NCBI GenBank assembly: GCA_034436155.1
Contig: DAOTVP010000015.1
Coordinates: 1 to 64,000, forward strand
Source of the DNA: GCA-2794515 sp034436155
GTDB lineage: Bacteria; Chloroflexota; Anaerolineae; Aggregatilineales; Phototrophicaceae
DNA length: 64,000 nt
Direction: 5' to 3'
Shown here in pieces: positions 51,679 through 60,198 of the stretch; position 1 is the first letter of the stretch; every line of letters begins with the position of its first letter. Under the pieces are notes generated by a model that made no database searches, was not told the DNA's origin, and saw only the letters and a list, made by a program, of their open reading frames with translations. A program made the position numbers and the translations under genes.

Positions 51679-52206
51679 ATGGCAAAAATTGGTCTGTTTT
51701 ATGGTAGTAGTACAGGTAAAACCGAGGCGGTTGCCTATCAAATCAAAGAGGAATTCGATAAGCAAGCAGGGGCTGGCACTGTTGAGGTGCATAACATTGG
51801 GAGCGCCACACCAGAACAAGTTCTGAGTTATGAATATCTCATTATGGGTATCCCCACATGGAACACAGGCGAATTACAAGACGACTGGGCGGTGTTCTTC
51901 CCCAAAATTGCCAGTATGAATTTTAATGGCAAAAAAGTGGCAATTTTCGGCTTAGGCGACCAAAATGGTTACGGGTTCAACTTTTTGGATGCCGTTGGCA
52001 TGTTGGGCGATGAATTGATGCTTCATGGCGCGGATGTGTATGGGGTTTGGTCGACTGAAAAATATCAATTCAATGAGTCGAAAGCCAAAATTGAAGGCGA
52101 AAATTATTTTCTCGGTTTAGGTATAGATGAAGATGGTCAAAGTGAACTTACGGCGGGTCGGATTCAGCAATGGGTTAAGGATGTGAAAGCTGAATTTAAT
52201 TTATAA
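51679..52206 (+). CDS. fldA: Flavodoxin (long-chain)
   Basis: Flavodoxin is a small FMN-binding electron carrier that can replace ferredoxin. The 175-aa product has the phosphate loop GLFYGSSTGKTEAVAYQI and the flavin-stacking loops around MGIPTWNTGELQDDW and GLGDQNGYGFNFLDAVG. It also has the 20-residue insertion of long-chain flavodoxins (STEKYQFNESKAKIEGENYF). It stands alone between a terminator and a PucR-type regulator gene. It is a possible electron donor for redox enzymes such as the lone GltB; that link is only inference. Confidence 0.95.
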   Translation: MAKIGLFYGSSTGKTEAVAYQIKEEFDKQAGAGTVEVHNIGSATPEQVLSYEYLIMGIPTWNTGELQDDWAVFFPKIASMNFNGKKVAIFGLGDQNGYGFNFLDAVGMLGDELMLHGADVYGVWSTEKYQFNESKAKIEGENYFLGLGIDEDGQSELTAGRIQQWVKDVKAEFNL

Positions 52207-52227
52207 TTCATATTGTGAGTATAATCG

Positions 52228-52256
52228 GTAGGTGCATGATAATCCCTCGCACCTAC
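52228..52256. repeat. Palindrome after the flavodoxin gene
   Basis: Perfect 8-bp arms GTAGGTGC (52228-52235) and GCACCTAC (52249-52256) lie 22 bases after the fldA stop and are followed by ATTT. It may terminate fldA transcription, and it shares the GTAGG beginning of the dispersed family. Confidence 0.6.
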
Positions 52257-52310
52257 ATTTATGATACGTGGAATTTGCATGATGATAATTTCATCGAATG
52301 GATGATGTAG

Positions 52311-53954
52311 ATGACCGATTCATCGAACACCGCAACGTTACAAGCCCTCTTGCAATATGCTTTGCCATTGGGTAGCACCCTGTTGGCAGGCTCACCCGAT
52401 ATGACTATCCAATGGGCGGTGACGATTCGCGCCCAACCGCCCGCTTTCCCTGATATTAACGGGGGCGAATTGGCGCTGGTTTCGATGGATATTGTGCGTG
52501 GCTACGATAGTCGCATCACCCTTGCCGAAGTCGTCACACATTTGGCAGATGCCGGTGTGAACGCCGTTGCTGTGCGCGATTCTGTCTCGCAGACGGCGAT
52601 TGCATCGGCGTTAGAACGGGGCATTGCCCTCTTGTCGATGCCGTCTGATACCAACCTGACGGCGATAGAACGGGCTGTGAATAAACTCATCCTCAACCAA
52701 GCCTCACAACTGACCCAACGGGCGCTGGATATTCAACGCCAACTGATTTCGTTATCGGCAGAAAACCGTGATTTGAGCAGTTTATTGCATATCATCGCCC
52801 GCGCCACCGCCAAACCCGTTGTCATTCACGATGATGCGGGTGTCATGATGGCGCAAATGTATCCGAATGTCACCCGCCGTAGCAGTGGGGCAGGTTTGCT
52901 CCAAAGCCTGCCGTATCATGATTTTCAACGTTGGCTCGAAAATCAAGCCCCACAAACACCGGGCATCATCGCCCGTAGTCCGATTGGGCATACGATTGTC
53001 ATCAAAGCCGAAAAACGCATTGCCGGTTATTTATCGTTAGTAGATACAACCACCACATTAGATGAATTTGACCGTTTGGTGTTGACGTATGGCGCGGATG
53101 TGTGTGCGGTCGAATGGGCGAAAAATCGGGCGATTGCCTCTGCGGTAGAGCAAACCCGTGGCGATTGGGTGCAGATGTGGCTGAGTGGCTCATCCAACGA
53201 TGACCAATTGCTCATCACGCGGGCGGGGCAAGCGGGTTTTGATGTGGATTCGGTGTATATTGTGGCGGTGTTTCGGGCGACCACCTCATCAGGTGTGGTT
53301 TTGCCGATAGAACCCCTAGTTGCATTGGTGCGCGATGATCTGGCTCGGCGTGGGATTAACGGCGCAGTCGGTCAGCATGTGGATGCGATTGTGGCGTTAT
53401 ACCCCACCGATGGCACGATGCCCGCCTTGTTGCGCGTGCGAACGATGGTGGATGAACTCCGCGTTCAACTCGCTATGCGTACCCCAAGCGGTGTTGTATC
53501 GGCAGGGATGAGCAAACCAACCCATTCATTACTCGGTCTGCGTGAGGCGTATCGCTCGGCGCGGAATGCGCTCACGATCGCCGCCGAATTGGGGCAACGT
53601 GAAGCCACGACTTTTTATGGCGATCTCAAATTGTATCAACTGTTATTGGCAATCAAAGAACTCAATTTAACCCACTTGCGCCAGTTTTATGATGAATCGT
53701 TGCGCCCGTTGGTCGAACATGATGATCGCAAACAAGGCGACCTGATTCGTACCCTCAACGGGTTTTTCGAGGCGAATGGCAACCTCGCCAAAGCCGCCAT
53801 CGATCTGGATGTGCATCGCAACACATTGGTTTATCGGCTAGAACGCATTACCGAATTGACAGGATTAGACCTGAATGATGCCGATAACCGCCTCATTTTG
53901 CACTTGGCGCTCAAAATTCAACGGGTGTTAGCCACCTTACCCGATGGCAATTAG
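52311..53954 (+). CDS. PucR-family transcriptional regulator (paralogue 1)
   Basis: The 547-aa product has an N-terminal PucR-like ligand-sensing domain (residues 1-150, ALPLGSTLLAG through GIALLSMPSDTNLTAIERAV), a middle GAF/CdaR-like region and a C-terminal PucR helix-turn-helix (TLNGFFEANGNLAKAAIDLD, then VHRNTLVYRLERITELTG). Such regulators control purine, amino acid or sugar-acid use in other bacteria. A paralogue of nearly the same length and design lies 4.5 kb downstream (58448). The effector is unknown. Confidence 0.85.
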   Translation: MTDSSNTATLQALLQYALPLGSTLLAGSPDMTIQWAVTIRAQPPAFPDINGGELALVSMDIVRGYDSRITLAEVVTHLADAGVNAVAVRDSVSQTAIASALERGIALLSMPSDTNLTAIERAVNKLILNQASQLTQRALDIQRQLISLSAENRDLSSLLHIIARATAKPVVIHDDAGVMMAQMYPNVTRRSSGAGLLQSLPYHDFQRWLENQAPQTPGIIARSPIGHTIVIKAEKRIAGYLSLVDTTTTLDEFDRLVLTYGADVCAVEWAKNRAIASAVEQTRGDWVQMWLSGSSNDDQLLITRAGQAGFDVDSVYIVAVFRATTSSGVVLPIEPLVALVRDDLARRGINGAVGQHVDAIVALYPTDGTMPALLRVRTMVDELRVQLAMRTPSGVVSAGMSKPTHSLLGLREAYRSARNALTIAAELGQREATTFYGDLKLYQLLLAIKELNLTHLRQFYDESLRPLVEHDDRKQGDLIRTLNGFFEANGNLAKAAIDLDVHRNTLVYRLERITELTGLDLNDADNRLILHLALKIQRVLATLPDGN

Positions 53955-53977
53955 GCATAATCGCCAATAACACGCGC

Positions 53978-54007
53978 TTGAAAATCCTGTTTTTTATCTA
54001 CTATAAT
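53978..54007 (+). promoter_or_regulatory. Sigma-70 promoter of the three-gene operon
   Basis: TTGAAA (53978-53983), an 18-base spacer and perfect TATAAT (54002-54007) lie just after the PucR gene. Transcription would start near 54014, upstream of the GGAGG at 54036. The position of this promoter argues against any translation start before 54014. Confidence 0.65.
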
Positions 54008-54049
54008 GAAATTCCAACGCCTATTGAGCCAATATGGAGGCTATCTACG

Positions 54050-55621
54050 TTGTTATCTCATCAACATTGGTCGCGTGCATTCCGTGTAGAACCCGACGAA
54101 ATCGATTATATCATTAACTTACTCCTCGAAGAAGAAACACCCATGACCAGTCATGAACTGGCGATGCGGTTGGTGAAATCGCGTATCGAAAAAGAACAAG
54201 CTATCTTGCAAGAAAAATATAAAGATACCGCCGTTTATAATCCTGCCTCAACTTGGGAAATTGGGCAAAAATTGGTCTTCCCTGCCTTAGAACATGCGAC
54301 TGGGCGTGTTGTCGAAATTCGTGAAGGTGATAACCCTGAATATGGCGATTTCCGCGTGATTCAAGTTGAATTTGACGATAAATCGCGTCGTGAATTTGCA
54401 TCGGAATACAAATTACCGCATAAATTGGCTGAGTTTTCTGAGGTGACGGGCAACCCGCTCGCAACAGGGGATAACCTGAGTGTCGATGACATCATGACCG
54501 AATCGGGCGCGATGATTATCCAAAAATTGGAACAAGCCCTTAAATCTAACGGCACGCTCGTCTCGATCGCCAAATTTTGGTTTCCACGCGATTTAATTTT
54601 GCCTGTCGATATTGGCAGTTTGCACCTCGCCGAAGCCGTCCTCGATATGAATGGTGGCGGTCCGATGTCTACGGTAGATATTTTGGAGCAGATGGGCGGT
54701 TTGGGTGATTATCCCATCAAGTTACAAGAATTATCGCTCAATTATGCCCTCAACCAAGATAATCGTTTCGATGAAGTCGGTCCGACTGGTCAGGTGTTAT
54801 GGTATCTGAGTCGTATGGAGCCTGCCGAAGTCCGCGAGACCCCCATCTATTTGCGTTACACATCGATAGATTATGACCAACGCCTGCTCACCGACCAAAT
54901 GGTGGCATACGAAGCCGAAATTGCCGATGAACTCTCCGAACTAGATTATCCACAGACACCCACAGGTACAATTACCCTGATCTACCCGCATCGTCGTTCT
55001 GGCACACTCCCCATCACAGTTCATAATAGCCATATTTTCCCAACCGCACAGCGTACTAACCGTATTTGGATCACCTTGGTGGATGTCAATGACGGCGAAG
55101 AGTATATCGGTTGGGTTGTCCCCGCTCAGAGTTATGTATTTGGGCTTGGTGCATTATACGAAAAATATCATCTGCCCATTGGCGCAAAGGTGACGGTCAA
55201 GCAAGGTGCAACATCAGACCGTATCGAAATAGATGCCCATATCCATAAAGCCCGTACCGAATGGGTGCCTGTCTTTAGCCTACAAGGGGACACCCCCTAT
55301 TTTGAAAATATCAGACGACCAGTCGAAGCCGATTACGATCCGTTTATGCTGATCGGCGTAGACCAATTGCGCGACCTTGACCAATTGGTGAAAAATGCCC
55401 AGACGGGTAAAAAATCGCTCACGGGGATTTTGAAGATGTTATTGCCCCCGTTAGGCAAACTGACACCGCAAGGCGCGGCACATATCAAGACGATTTACAG
55501 CGCCGTCAATTTATTGCGCCGATGCCCACCCGGTCCCATTTTCGCCACCCTCGAAGCCAACCCCGATTTCGTTAGTATCGGGGGCGAATACTGGAAATTG
55601 TTTGATGATACTGCTGAATAA
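54050..55621 (+). CDS. Unknown protein with winged-helix-like segments (first gene of trio)
   Basis: The 523-aa product starts at TTG 54050, with GGAGG 9 bases upstream; the longer frame from 53978 begins inside the promoter. I do not recognise a named family. Residues 10-55 (EIDYIINLLLEEETPMTSHE) and about 200-265 (MSTVDILEQMGGLGDYPIKL, then NRFDEVGPTGQVLWYLSRM) look like HARE-HTH-type winged helices as seen in RNA polymerase delta. Between them lies a beta-rich segment (WEIGQKLVFPALEHATGRVV), and the C-terminal half is mixed beta. DNA or polymerase binding is a guess. It is followed after 16 bases by the second gene of the trio. Confidence 0.65.
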   Translation: MLSHQHWSRAFRVEPDEIDYIINLLLEEETPMTSHELAMRLVKSRIEKEQAILQEKYKDTAVYNPASTWEIGQKLVFPALEHATGRVVEIREGDNPEYGDFRVIQVEFDDKSRREFASEYKLPHKLAEFSEVTGNPLATGDNLSVDDIMTESGAMIIQKLEQALKSNGTLVSIAKFWFPRDLILPVDIGSLHLAEAVLDMNGGGPMSTVDILEQMGGLGDYPIKLQELSLNYALNQDNRFDEVGPTGQVLWYLSRMEPAEVRETPIYLRYTSIDYDQRLLTDQMVAYEAEIADELSELDYPQTPTGTITLIYPHRRSGTLPITVHNSHIFPTAQRTNRIWITLVDVNDGEEYIGWVVPAQSYVFGLGALYEKYHLPIGAKVTVKQGATSDRIEIDAHIHKARTEWVPVFSLQGDTPYFENIRRPVEADYDPFMLIGVDQLRDLDQLVKNAQTGKKSLTGILKMLLPPLGKLTPQGAAHIKTIYSAVNLLRRCPPGPIFATLEANPDFVSIGGEYWKLFDDTAE

Positions 55622-55637
55622 TTCATAGGATAAAGCC

Positions 55638-56075
55638 ATGACTATGCCATCCGCAAAATCGAGTGTTGTAAAACCATCTCTGAACACCAAATTTCATATT
55701 GATTATGAATGGTGGGATAAATCATCGCCCGATGATTTGCGGGTGTATTTGCGTAGTCACCTCCCACAAGACCAGCAAGATCGCATTAACGCGACTGCCG
55801 AAGCCCACATGGTTGATTTTGTCGACCCCAATACGGGCGAAGTCCTCAAAATGGATGAACTACGTCTCGCGTTGAAGATGGCGGCAGAAGCCCCAGATTT
55901 CATCAATGAACATATCTCATTGGTAGATAGTGTGTTTCGGGTGTTCCTCAAAAATAACAACATGCCCCTCTCCCCCAAACAACTCGCCGAACTCACGGGG
56001 CGTTCTGCCGAGACTATCCTCAAGACATTGAGCGGCAAGCGTATTTATCAGGGTATAAGACCCTATCTGAAGTGA
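55638..56075 (+). CDS. Unknown small protein with C-terminal HTH-like segment (second gene of trio)
   Basis: The 145-aa product is soluble. Its last 40 residues (MPLSPKQLAELTGRSAETIL, then LSGKRIYQGIRPYLK) resemble a winged helix-turn-helix. The middle is helical and acidic. No family is recognised. AGGAT lies upstream of the ATG. The gene lies 16 bases after the preceding one and 24 before the next. Confidence 0.6.
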   Translation: MTMPSAKSSVVKPSLNTKFHIDYEWWDKSSPDDLRVYLRSHLPQDQQDRINATAEAHMVDFVDPNTGEVLKMDELRLALKMAAEAPDFINEHISLVDSVFRVFLKNNNMPLSPKQLAELTGRSAETILKTLSGKRIYQGIRPYLK

Positions 56076-56099
56076 TTTTTTAGGAGATTATGTGCAATT

Positions 56100-56519
56100 A
56101 TGAGCCGTGTTATTCATACCGATAGCCCTGGTAAACGACGCAACCAACAAATGCGAACATCCGCCGAATTATTGCGTCATCTCAGCCAAAAAGCCGATAT
56201 TGATTCAGAAGCTAAAGATATGCTGGCGCTTTTGGTTTTTACCTTGCGTGATATTGCCGATGGTATAGATGAATCGACTGTCGCGTGGGAAAAACGTGAT
56301 TATTGGATGAAAGCCGAAGAGTTCCGCGCCAAATGGGGATGGACACATCGCATGAGTGCCGAACTCGAAAACTTGATTTTCGATGAAAAATGGGATGAAC
56401 TCCCCGCGATGATGGTCAAGTTAGTCCCCTATTTTAGCGATATTAAGGTGAATAAAATCACGCGCAAAGACCAAGCATGGTTAGGATGCTACCAACAATT
56501 GCTCAGTGAACGAGCGTGA
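56100..56519 (+). CDS. Unknown helical protein (third gene of trio)
   Basis: The 139-aa product is predicted to be all-helical and soluble, with Trp-rich patches (TVAWEKRDYWMKAEEFRAKW) and a basic N-terminus (SPGKRRNQQMRTS). No family is recognised. AGGAG lies about 13 bases before the ATG, a wide spacing. It closes the operon; a dispersed palindrome follows after 66 bases. Confidence 0.6.
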   Translation: MSRVIHTDSPGKRRNQQMRTSAELLRHLSQKADIDSEAKDMLALLVFTLRDIADGIDESTVAWEKRDYWMKAEEFRAKWGWTHRMSAELENLIFDEKWDELPAMMVKLVPYFSDIKVNKITRKDQAWLGCYQQLLSERA

Positions 56520-56585
56520 GATGTGTTGCTATGGACGTGCAGAATTGCGTCTGTAGTCAAGTCGGCTATATCCGTTGTAAATCAT

Positions 56586-56622
56586 GGGACGATATACGCG
56601 CCTCGTGCGAATCGTCCCGTAC
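56586..56622 (-). repeat. Dispersed palindromic repeat after the trio
   Basis: Arms GGGACGAT (56586-56593) and ATCGTCCC (56611-56618) flank ATACGCGCCTCGTGCGA, and GTAC follows. The inner GATATACGCGCCT is shared with the copy at 44595-44630. It lies between the convergent trio and lipoprotein genes. Confidence 0.75.
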
Positions 56623-56702
56623 AGTCACAAGATTTTCACATCGCGGAATGTGTATGGGCAGATTTGCCAAATATGTGTCCACCATCATAAAACCGCTTGC
56701 TG

Positions 56703-57659
56703 TCATGGAATCACCACCCCAATATTCACATGACGCATCCAATCAATCCCCTGTGATAGCAACATAAATACGCCATTTTGCGGGTCGCTGATGAACAAAG
56801 TTGAATCTGCCCCTGTTTGATTTTGGGCATTATATGGAATTTCATCGGGCGTGGTCGCCCATCCTAAACGGCTACGGATGATTTCATTATTGCGCCACAG
56901 CAATCCAAACCCGCGTCTGGGTTGATAGGTATTGGGATTGGGCGGATTGTTATACATCGGGTCATCGGCGGGCATACCCTCTTCGTGATTATCCCGAAAA
57001 ACTTGCCAACGTGGATTTAGCACATCGTTAAACATGACATAAATCGCATCTTGGCTACTTATCCAGATCATGAAGCCATTTTCAAATTGTTGATATGCCG
57101 CAGGCGATACCGTCTGTGGCGATAACGGACATACAGGCGGTTGTGGATTGACGAAGAACCATCCAAATTGACATGGCACAGGGATATTGGGCGTAGGTGT
57201 TGTAAAACTGCCAATCGGGGGCGGGTTAAAATTATTATTGGGTGGCAAAAATGGCGTTGGTGGCACGCTGGTCAGGGGTACAATCACGCTGGTAGCGAAC
57301 CCCGCTTGTGGGACGGCGGTGGTTGGTAATAAAGATGGAATCATAATCGGCGTAATAGACGATGTTGGCGTGATAGTTGGTGTCATGGTTGGCGTTTTGC
57401 TGGGTGGTAGGGTGGGTGTGATGAGGATAAAACCAGATTCAATCGTCACTGCTTGTTGGGGCGCTTCTAAAACAGGGGGTGTTGAAGATGGCGTATTGGT
57501 CAGGGCGCGAGTAGGCGCGACACCGGTGGGTGCAATCGTCACCTCTTGAAGCAACACGGGACCGCTATTCTGATTCACCGTTGGCGATGAACTACAAGCC
57601 ACCATCATGCTCATGATGCCTATCGCCAACAAAAAAATGCTATATCTCAGTCGCGCCAT
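56703..57659 (-). CDS. Lipoprotein with Thr/Pro-rich stalk, function unknown
   Basis: The 318-aa product has a lipoprotein signal (LLAIGIMSMMVACSSSP, lipobox Cys at residue 22). A long Thr/Pro/Ser-rich stalk covers about 40-160 (TPTLPPSKTPTMTPTITPTS). A C-terminal domain of about 150 residues is rich in aromatic residues and Asn (FGWFFVNPQPPVCPLSP, FENGFMIWISSQDAIYVMFN). The stalk would hold the domain away from the membrane. No family is recognised for the domain; similar Trp-rich beta proteins are common in Chloroflexota. Confidence 0.72.
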   Translation of the reverse strand: MARLRYSIFLLAIGIMSMMVACSSSPTVNQNSGPVLLQEVTIAPTGVAPTRALTNTPSSTPPVLEAPQQAVTIESGFILITPTLPPSKTPTMTPTITPTSSITPIMIPSLLPTTAVPQAGFATSVIVPLTSVPPTPFLPPNNNFNPPPIGSFTTPTPNIPVPCQFGWFFVNPQPPVCPLSPQTVSPAAYQQFENGFMIWISSQDAIYVMFNDVLNPRWQVFRDNHEEGMPADDPMYNNPPNPNTYQPRRGFGLLWRNNEIIRSRLGWATTPDEIPYNAQNQTGADSTLFISDPQNGVFMLLSQGIDWMRHVNIGVVIP

Positions 57660-57749
57660 AATCTTTCACCTCGTCTGATATGATTTTATGCTGATTGCCA
57701 GAAGATGCAATCCAAATTTGGTAAATAGGTGATGAATTTGATGATACAT

Positions 57750-57778
57750 TTGTGTAATTTCTACAGATTGTGTAAAAT
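57750..57778 (+). promoter_or_regulatory. Candidate sigma-70 promoter for the Arg/Ser-rich membrane protein
   Basis: TTGTGT (57750-57755), a 17-base spacer and TAAAAT (57773-57778) lie about 50 bases before the gene, giving a leader of about 40 bases. Both hexamers differ from consensus, so confidence is moderate. Confidence 0.4.
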
Positions 57779-57826
57779 GTATGAATGATAATCAACAAAT
57801 AACTTGTATTCAAAAAGGATTCCATT

Positions 57827-58321
57827 ATGGGTCGGCGTAGATATGATGATAATTATGACGATAGATATGATGATAGACGGCGTAGCTCCAATTCATCGAG
57901 CAGGCGTTCTTCATCGAGCCGACGCTCCACTTCGAGCAATCGCGGACGAAGTAGCAGTAGCCAAAGTCGCAAGAGTTTGCCAAGCGCCTTTGGCGGGCGC
58001 AAAACCGATGCCGAAGCCCGTGTTGAACGGGTGACGTGGTTTTTGATGGTGTTGGTCTTTGCGGTGATTTACTTTTTGCCCGAAGGCACTATTCCTGGTC
58101 CTTTCATCCCGTTTTCTGGCGGTGTGATTTTGTTAGGGTCTGGATTGTATCAATATGCTAGGCGGTGGCGTGTTAGCCCAACCACATGGATTGGTGGCAC
58201 AATTTTGCTCATGGGGGCGGTGGCGAATTTTACCGTCATGCCCAATTTTGATATGTATGGTGTGACCTTGCTCACCTTCGCGGGCGTGATTGGCATCGGT
58301 TTATTGACCAACGAAACATAA
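57827..58321 (+). CDS. Membrane protein with Arg/Ser-rich N-terminal tail
   Basis: The 164-aa product starts with an Arg/Asp-rich stretch (RRRYDDNYDDRYDDRRR). A 35-residue Ser/Arg tract follows (SSNSSSRRSSSSRRSTSSN), similar in composition to eukaryotic RS domains. From residue 68 there are four predicted membrane helices (TWFLMVLVFAVIYFLPEGT, FSGGVILLGSGLYQYARRW, WIGGTILLMGAVANFTVMP, LLTFAGVIGIGLL). AAAGGA lies 7 bases before the ATG. A strong terminator follows. The role is unknown; a basic disordered tail could bind acidic lipids or nucleic acid. Confidence 0.65.
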   Translation: MGRRRYDDNYDDRYDDRRRSSNSSSRRSSSSRRSTSSNRGRSSSSQSRKSLPSAFGGRKTDAEARVERVTWFLMVLVFAVIYFLPEGTIPGPFIPFSGGVILLGSGLYQYARRWRVSPTTWIGGTILLMGAVANFTVMPNFDMYGVTLLTFAGVIGIGLLTNET

Positions 58322-58368
58322 TTTTACAACAGTGTGAATTCAATATCCTATCGTGATGATAACCGACT

Positions 58369-58392
58369 TTTAGGCGCAATCCATTGCGCTTT
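58369..58392 (+). terminator. Rho-independent terminator after the Arg/Ser-rich gene
   Basis: GCGCAAT and ATTGCGC pair around a two-base loop core and are followed directly by TTTTTATA. It lies about 50 bases past the stop codon and 55 bases before the next gene. Confidence 0.75.
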
Positions 58393-58447
58393 TTATATAT
58401 ACATGTCACAGATTTATTGTAATTGAGTACATGCGGGACAAACAGAT

Positions 58448-60103
58448 ATGACAACAGAGATTAGTGAACGCATTACCGTAGAAGATATTCGCAAATTGGC
58501 GCTTCCGTTGGGGACAAAAGTGATTGTCGGCGAGGGGATGCTTAACCGACCTGTGAGTTGGACAACGGTGGTTTATCCGAGCGATAAAATCGCGCATAAA
58601 TCGATTCAGGTGAACGAAATTATCTTATTGGCATCGCCAGAAGGTAACGGCGCACGCTTGACCAGTGATGCCGATATTATCCGTTGGGCATCCGATTCAT
58701 CAGCATCTGCCGTCATCCTGAGCGATACCCCATCCCCCACAGCCATAGCAGAGGCAAAAGCCTATGGCATACCCGTGTTACAATTACCCCCCAATAGTCG
58801 GGCGCGGTTGGTCGAAAAAGCTATTATCAGCCTCTTAGTAGACCGCAAAGTGCAAATTGAACGGCGTGGCACACAAATCTATCGGCAACTCACGCAGATT
58901 AGCTCTCGCAATGAGGGGATGTCGGAACTTATCTCAACCATGGCACGCTTGACCAATAAATCCATCGTGATTCAAGATAAGCGCCTGCGCGTGTTGCACA
59001 GTTCGGTGCAACCCGAATTTGTTTCGTATTGGGAAGAAATCGAAATTTTCCTCAAAAAATTAGATAATCTGCCCATCGAATATCAAGATCGTCATCGTGT
59101 GAGCGAGGTGGATGATTCGGTGCAGATGCAGTCGCTCCCCACACCGGGCATTGCGCGGTTGGTCGCGCCAGTTATCACCAGCGACATTGGACGGGGATAT
59201 TTATCTATCATCGGGCGCGATACTGAACTGGATGATATCGATTTGTTGGTGGCGGAACACGGCGCGGCGGCTTGTGCCTTAGAGATGGCGAAGCAAAAAG
59301 CCGTCAGCGATACCGAAAAACGGCTTCGTGGCACATTTTTAGATCGCCTGCTCATCGGCGATGTCAGTCAACAAGAGGCGATTCGGCAAGGGGAACGCTT
59401 TGAACATGATATGACGCAAACGCATATCGCCATTGTCTTATCATGGCACGATAAAACCCAAAATGCGCCCTCGAATCGCCGATTAGAGACGATTATCAAT
59501 ACGGTGATCAACAACCAACGGGTGAAGGCATTGGTCTGGCAACGAGAACGTGAAAACGAAGTGCTGGTCTTTCATGCTACCGACCCCGAAAATCCGATAG
59601 ATAATAGCACCAAACTCGCAGAGGCTTTCGCATCGGAAATGCACCGTCAATATCCCCAGCATAAATTGGCGATTGGCTTGGGGCAACCCGCCCGCGAAAT
59701 CAGCCAATGGCGCATCAGTTATCGAGATGCCGTGCAAGCGTTGGAATTGGCGATACGCCTCCAGACCGATACCCCATTGTATATCGGCGATTTAGGCGTG
59801 TATCAACTCATCCTCAGCCTATCTGACCGCGAAAAATTGCTCGAATTCACCGATCGCACACTCGGCGCGTTGCTCGATTACGATATGCGCCAACATGCCG
59901 ATTTGCTTAAGACGCTCGAAGCGTTTTTCGCCTGTCATGGCAACCTCAGCCAAACCGCCGAGATGTTGATTGTGCATCGCAATACGTTGTTGTATCGCAT
60001 GAATCGCATCAACGAAATCGCAGGGATAGATCTCAACCGCCCAGAAACACGCCTTGCGTTGCACCTCGCGCTCACCATTCGGCGTTTATTAGCATTGAAT
60101 TAA
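58448..60103 (+). CDS. PucR-family transcriptional regulator (paralogue 2)
   Basis: The 551-aa product has the same layout as the 52311 gene. There is an N-terminal PucR domain (ALPLGTKVIVGEGMLNRPVS through GIPVLQLPPNSRARLVEKAI), a middle GAF-like part (LTNKSIVIQDKRLRVLHSS) and a C-terminal helix-turn-helix (TLEAFFACHGNLSQTAEMLI, then VHRNTLLYRMNRINEIAG). The N-terminal part shows a better PucR match (WTTVVYPSDKIAHKSIQVNE) than paralogue 1. Its targets are unknown; the aldo-keto reductase gene lies 95 bases downstream. Confidence 0.87.
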   Translation: MTTEISERITVEDIRKLALPLGTKVIVGEGMLNRPVSWTTVVYPSDKIAHKSIQVNEIILLASPEGNGARLTSDADIIRWASDSSASAVILSDTPSPTAIAEAKAYGIPVLQLPPNSRARLVEKAIISLLVDRKVQIERRGTQIYRQLTQISSRNEGMSELISTMARLTNKSIVIQDKRLRVLHSSVQPEFVSYWEEIEIFLKKLDNLPIEYQDRHRVSEVDDSVQMQSLPTPGIARLVAPVITSDIGRGYLSIIGRDTELDDIDLLVAEHGAAACALEMAKQKAVSDTEKRLRGTFLDRLLIGDVSQQEAIRQGERFEHDMTQTHIAIVLSWHDKTQNAPSNRRLETIINTVINNQRVKALVWQRERENEVLVFHATDPENPIDNSTKLAEAFASEMHRQYPQHKLAIGLGQPAREISQWRISYRDAVQALELAIRLQTDTPLYIGDLGVYQLILSLSDREKLLEFTDRTLGALLDYDMRQHADLLKTLEAFFACHGNLSQTAEMLIVHRNTLLYRMNRINEIAGIDLNRPETRLALHLALTIRRLLALN

Positions 60104-60198
60104 GCCTCTTTGATGGTCTTATTGGTCTGTTTTGACTGGGGTACAATAAGACCTACAACATTTTTTTTGAGATAATCACACTTGAAAGGGAATTTATC

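Noticed and set aside
53978..54049. Upstream start that would extend the 523-aa protein
   Set aside because: It coincides with the -35 hexamer of a strong promoter; TTG 54050 has GGAGG in front.
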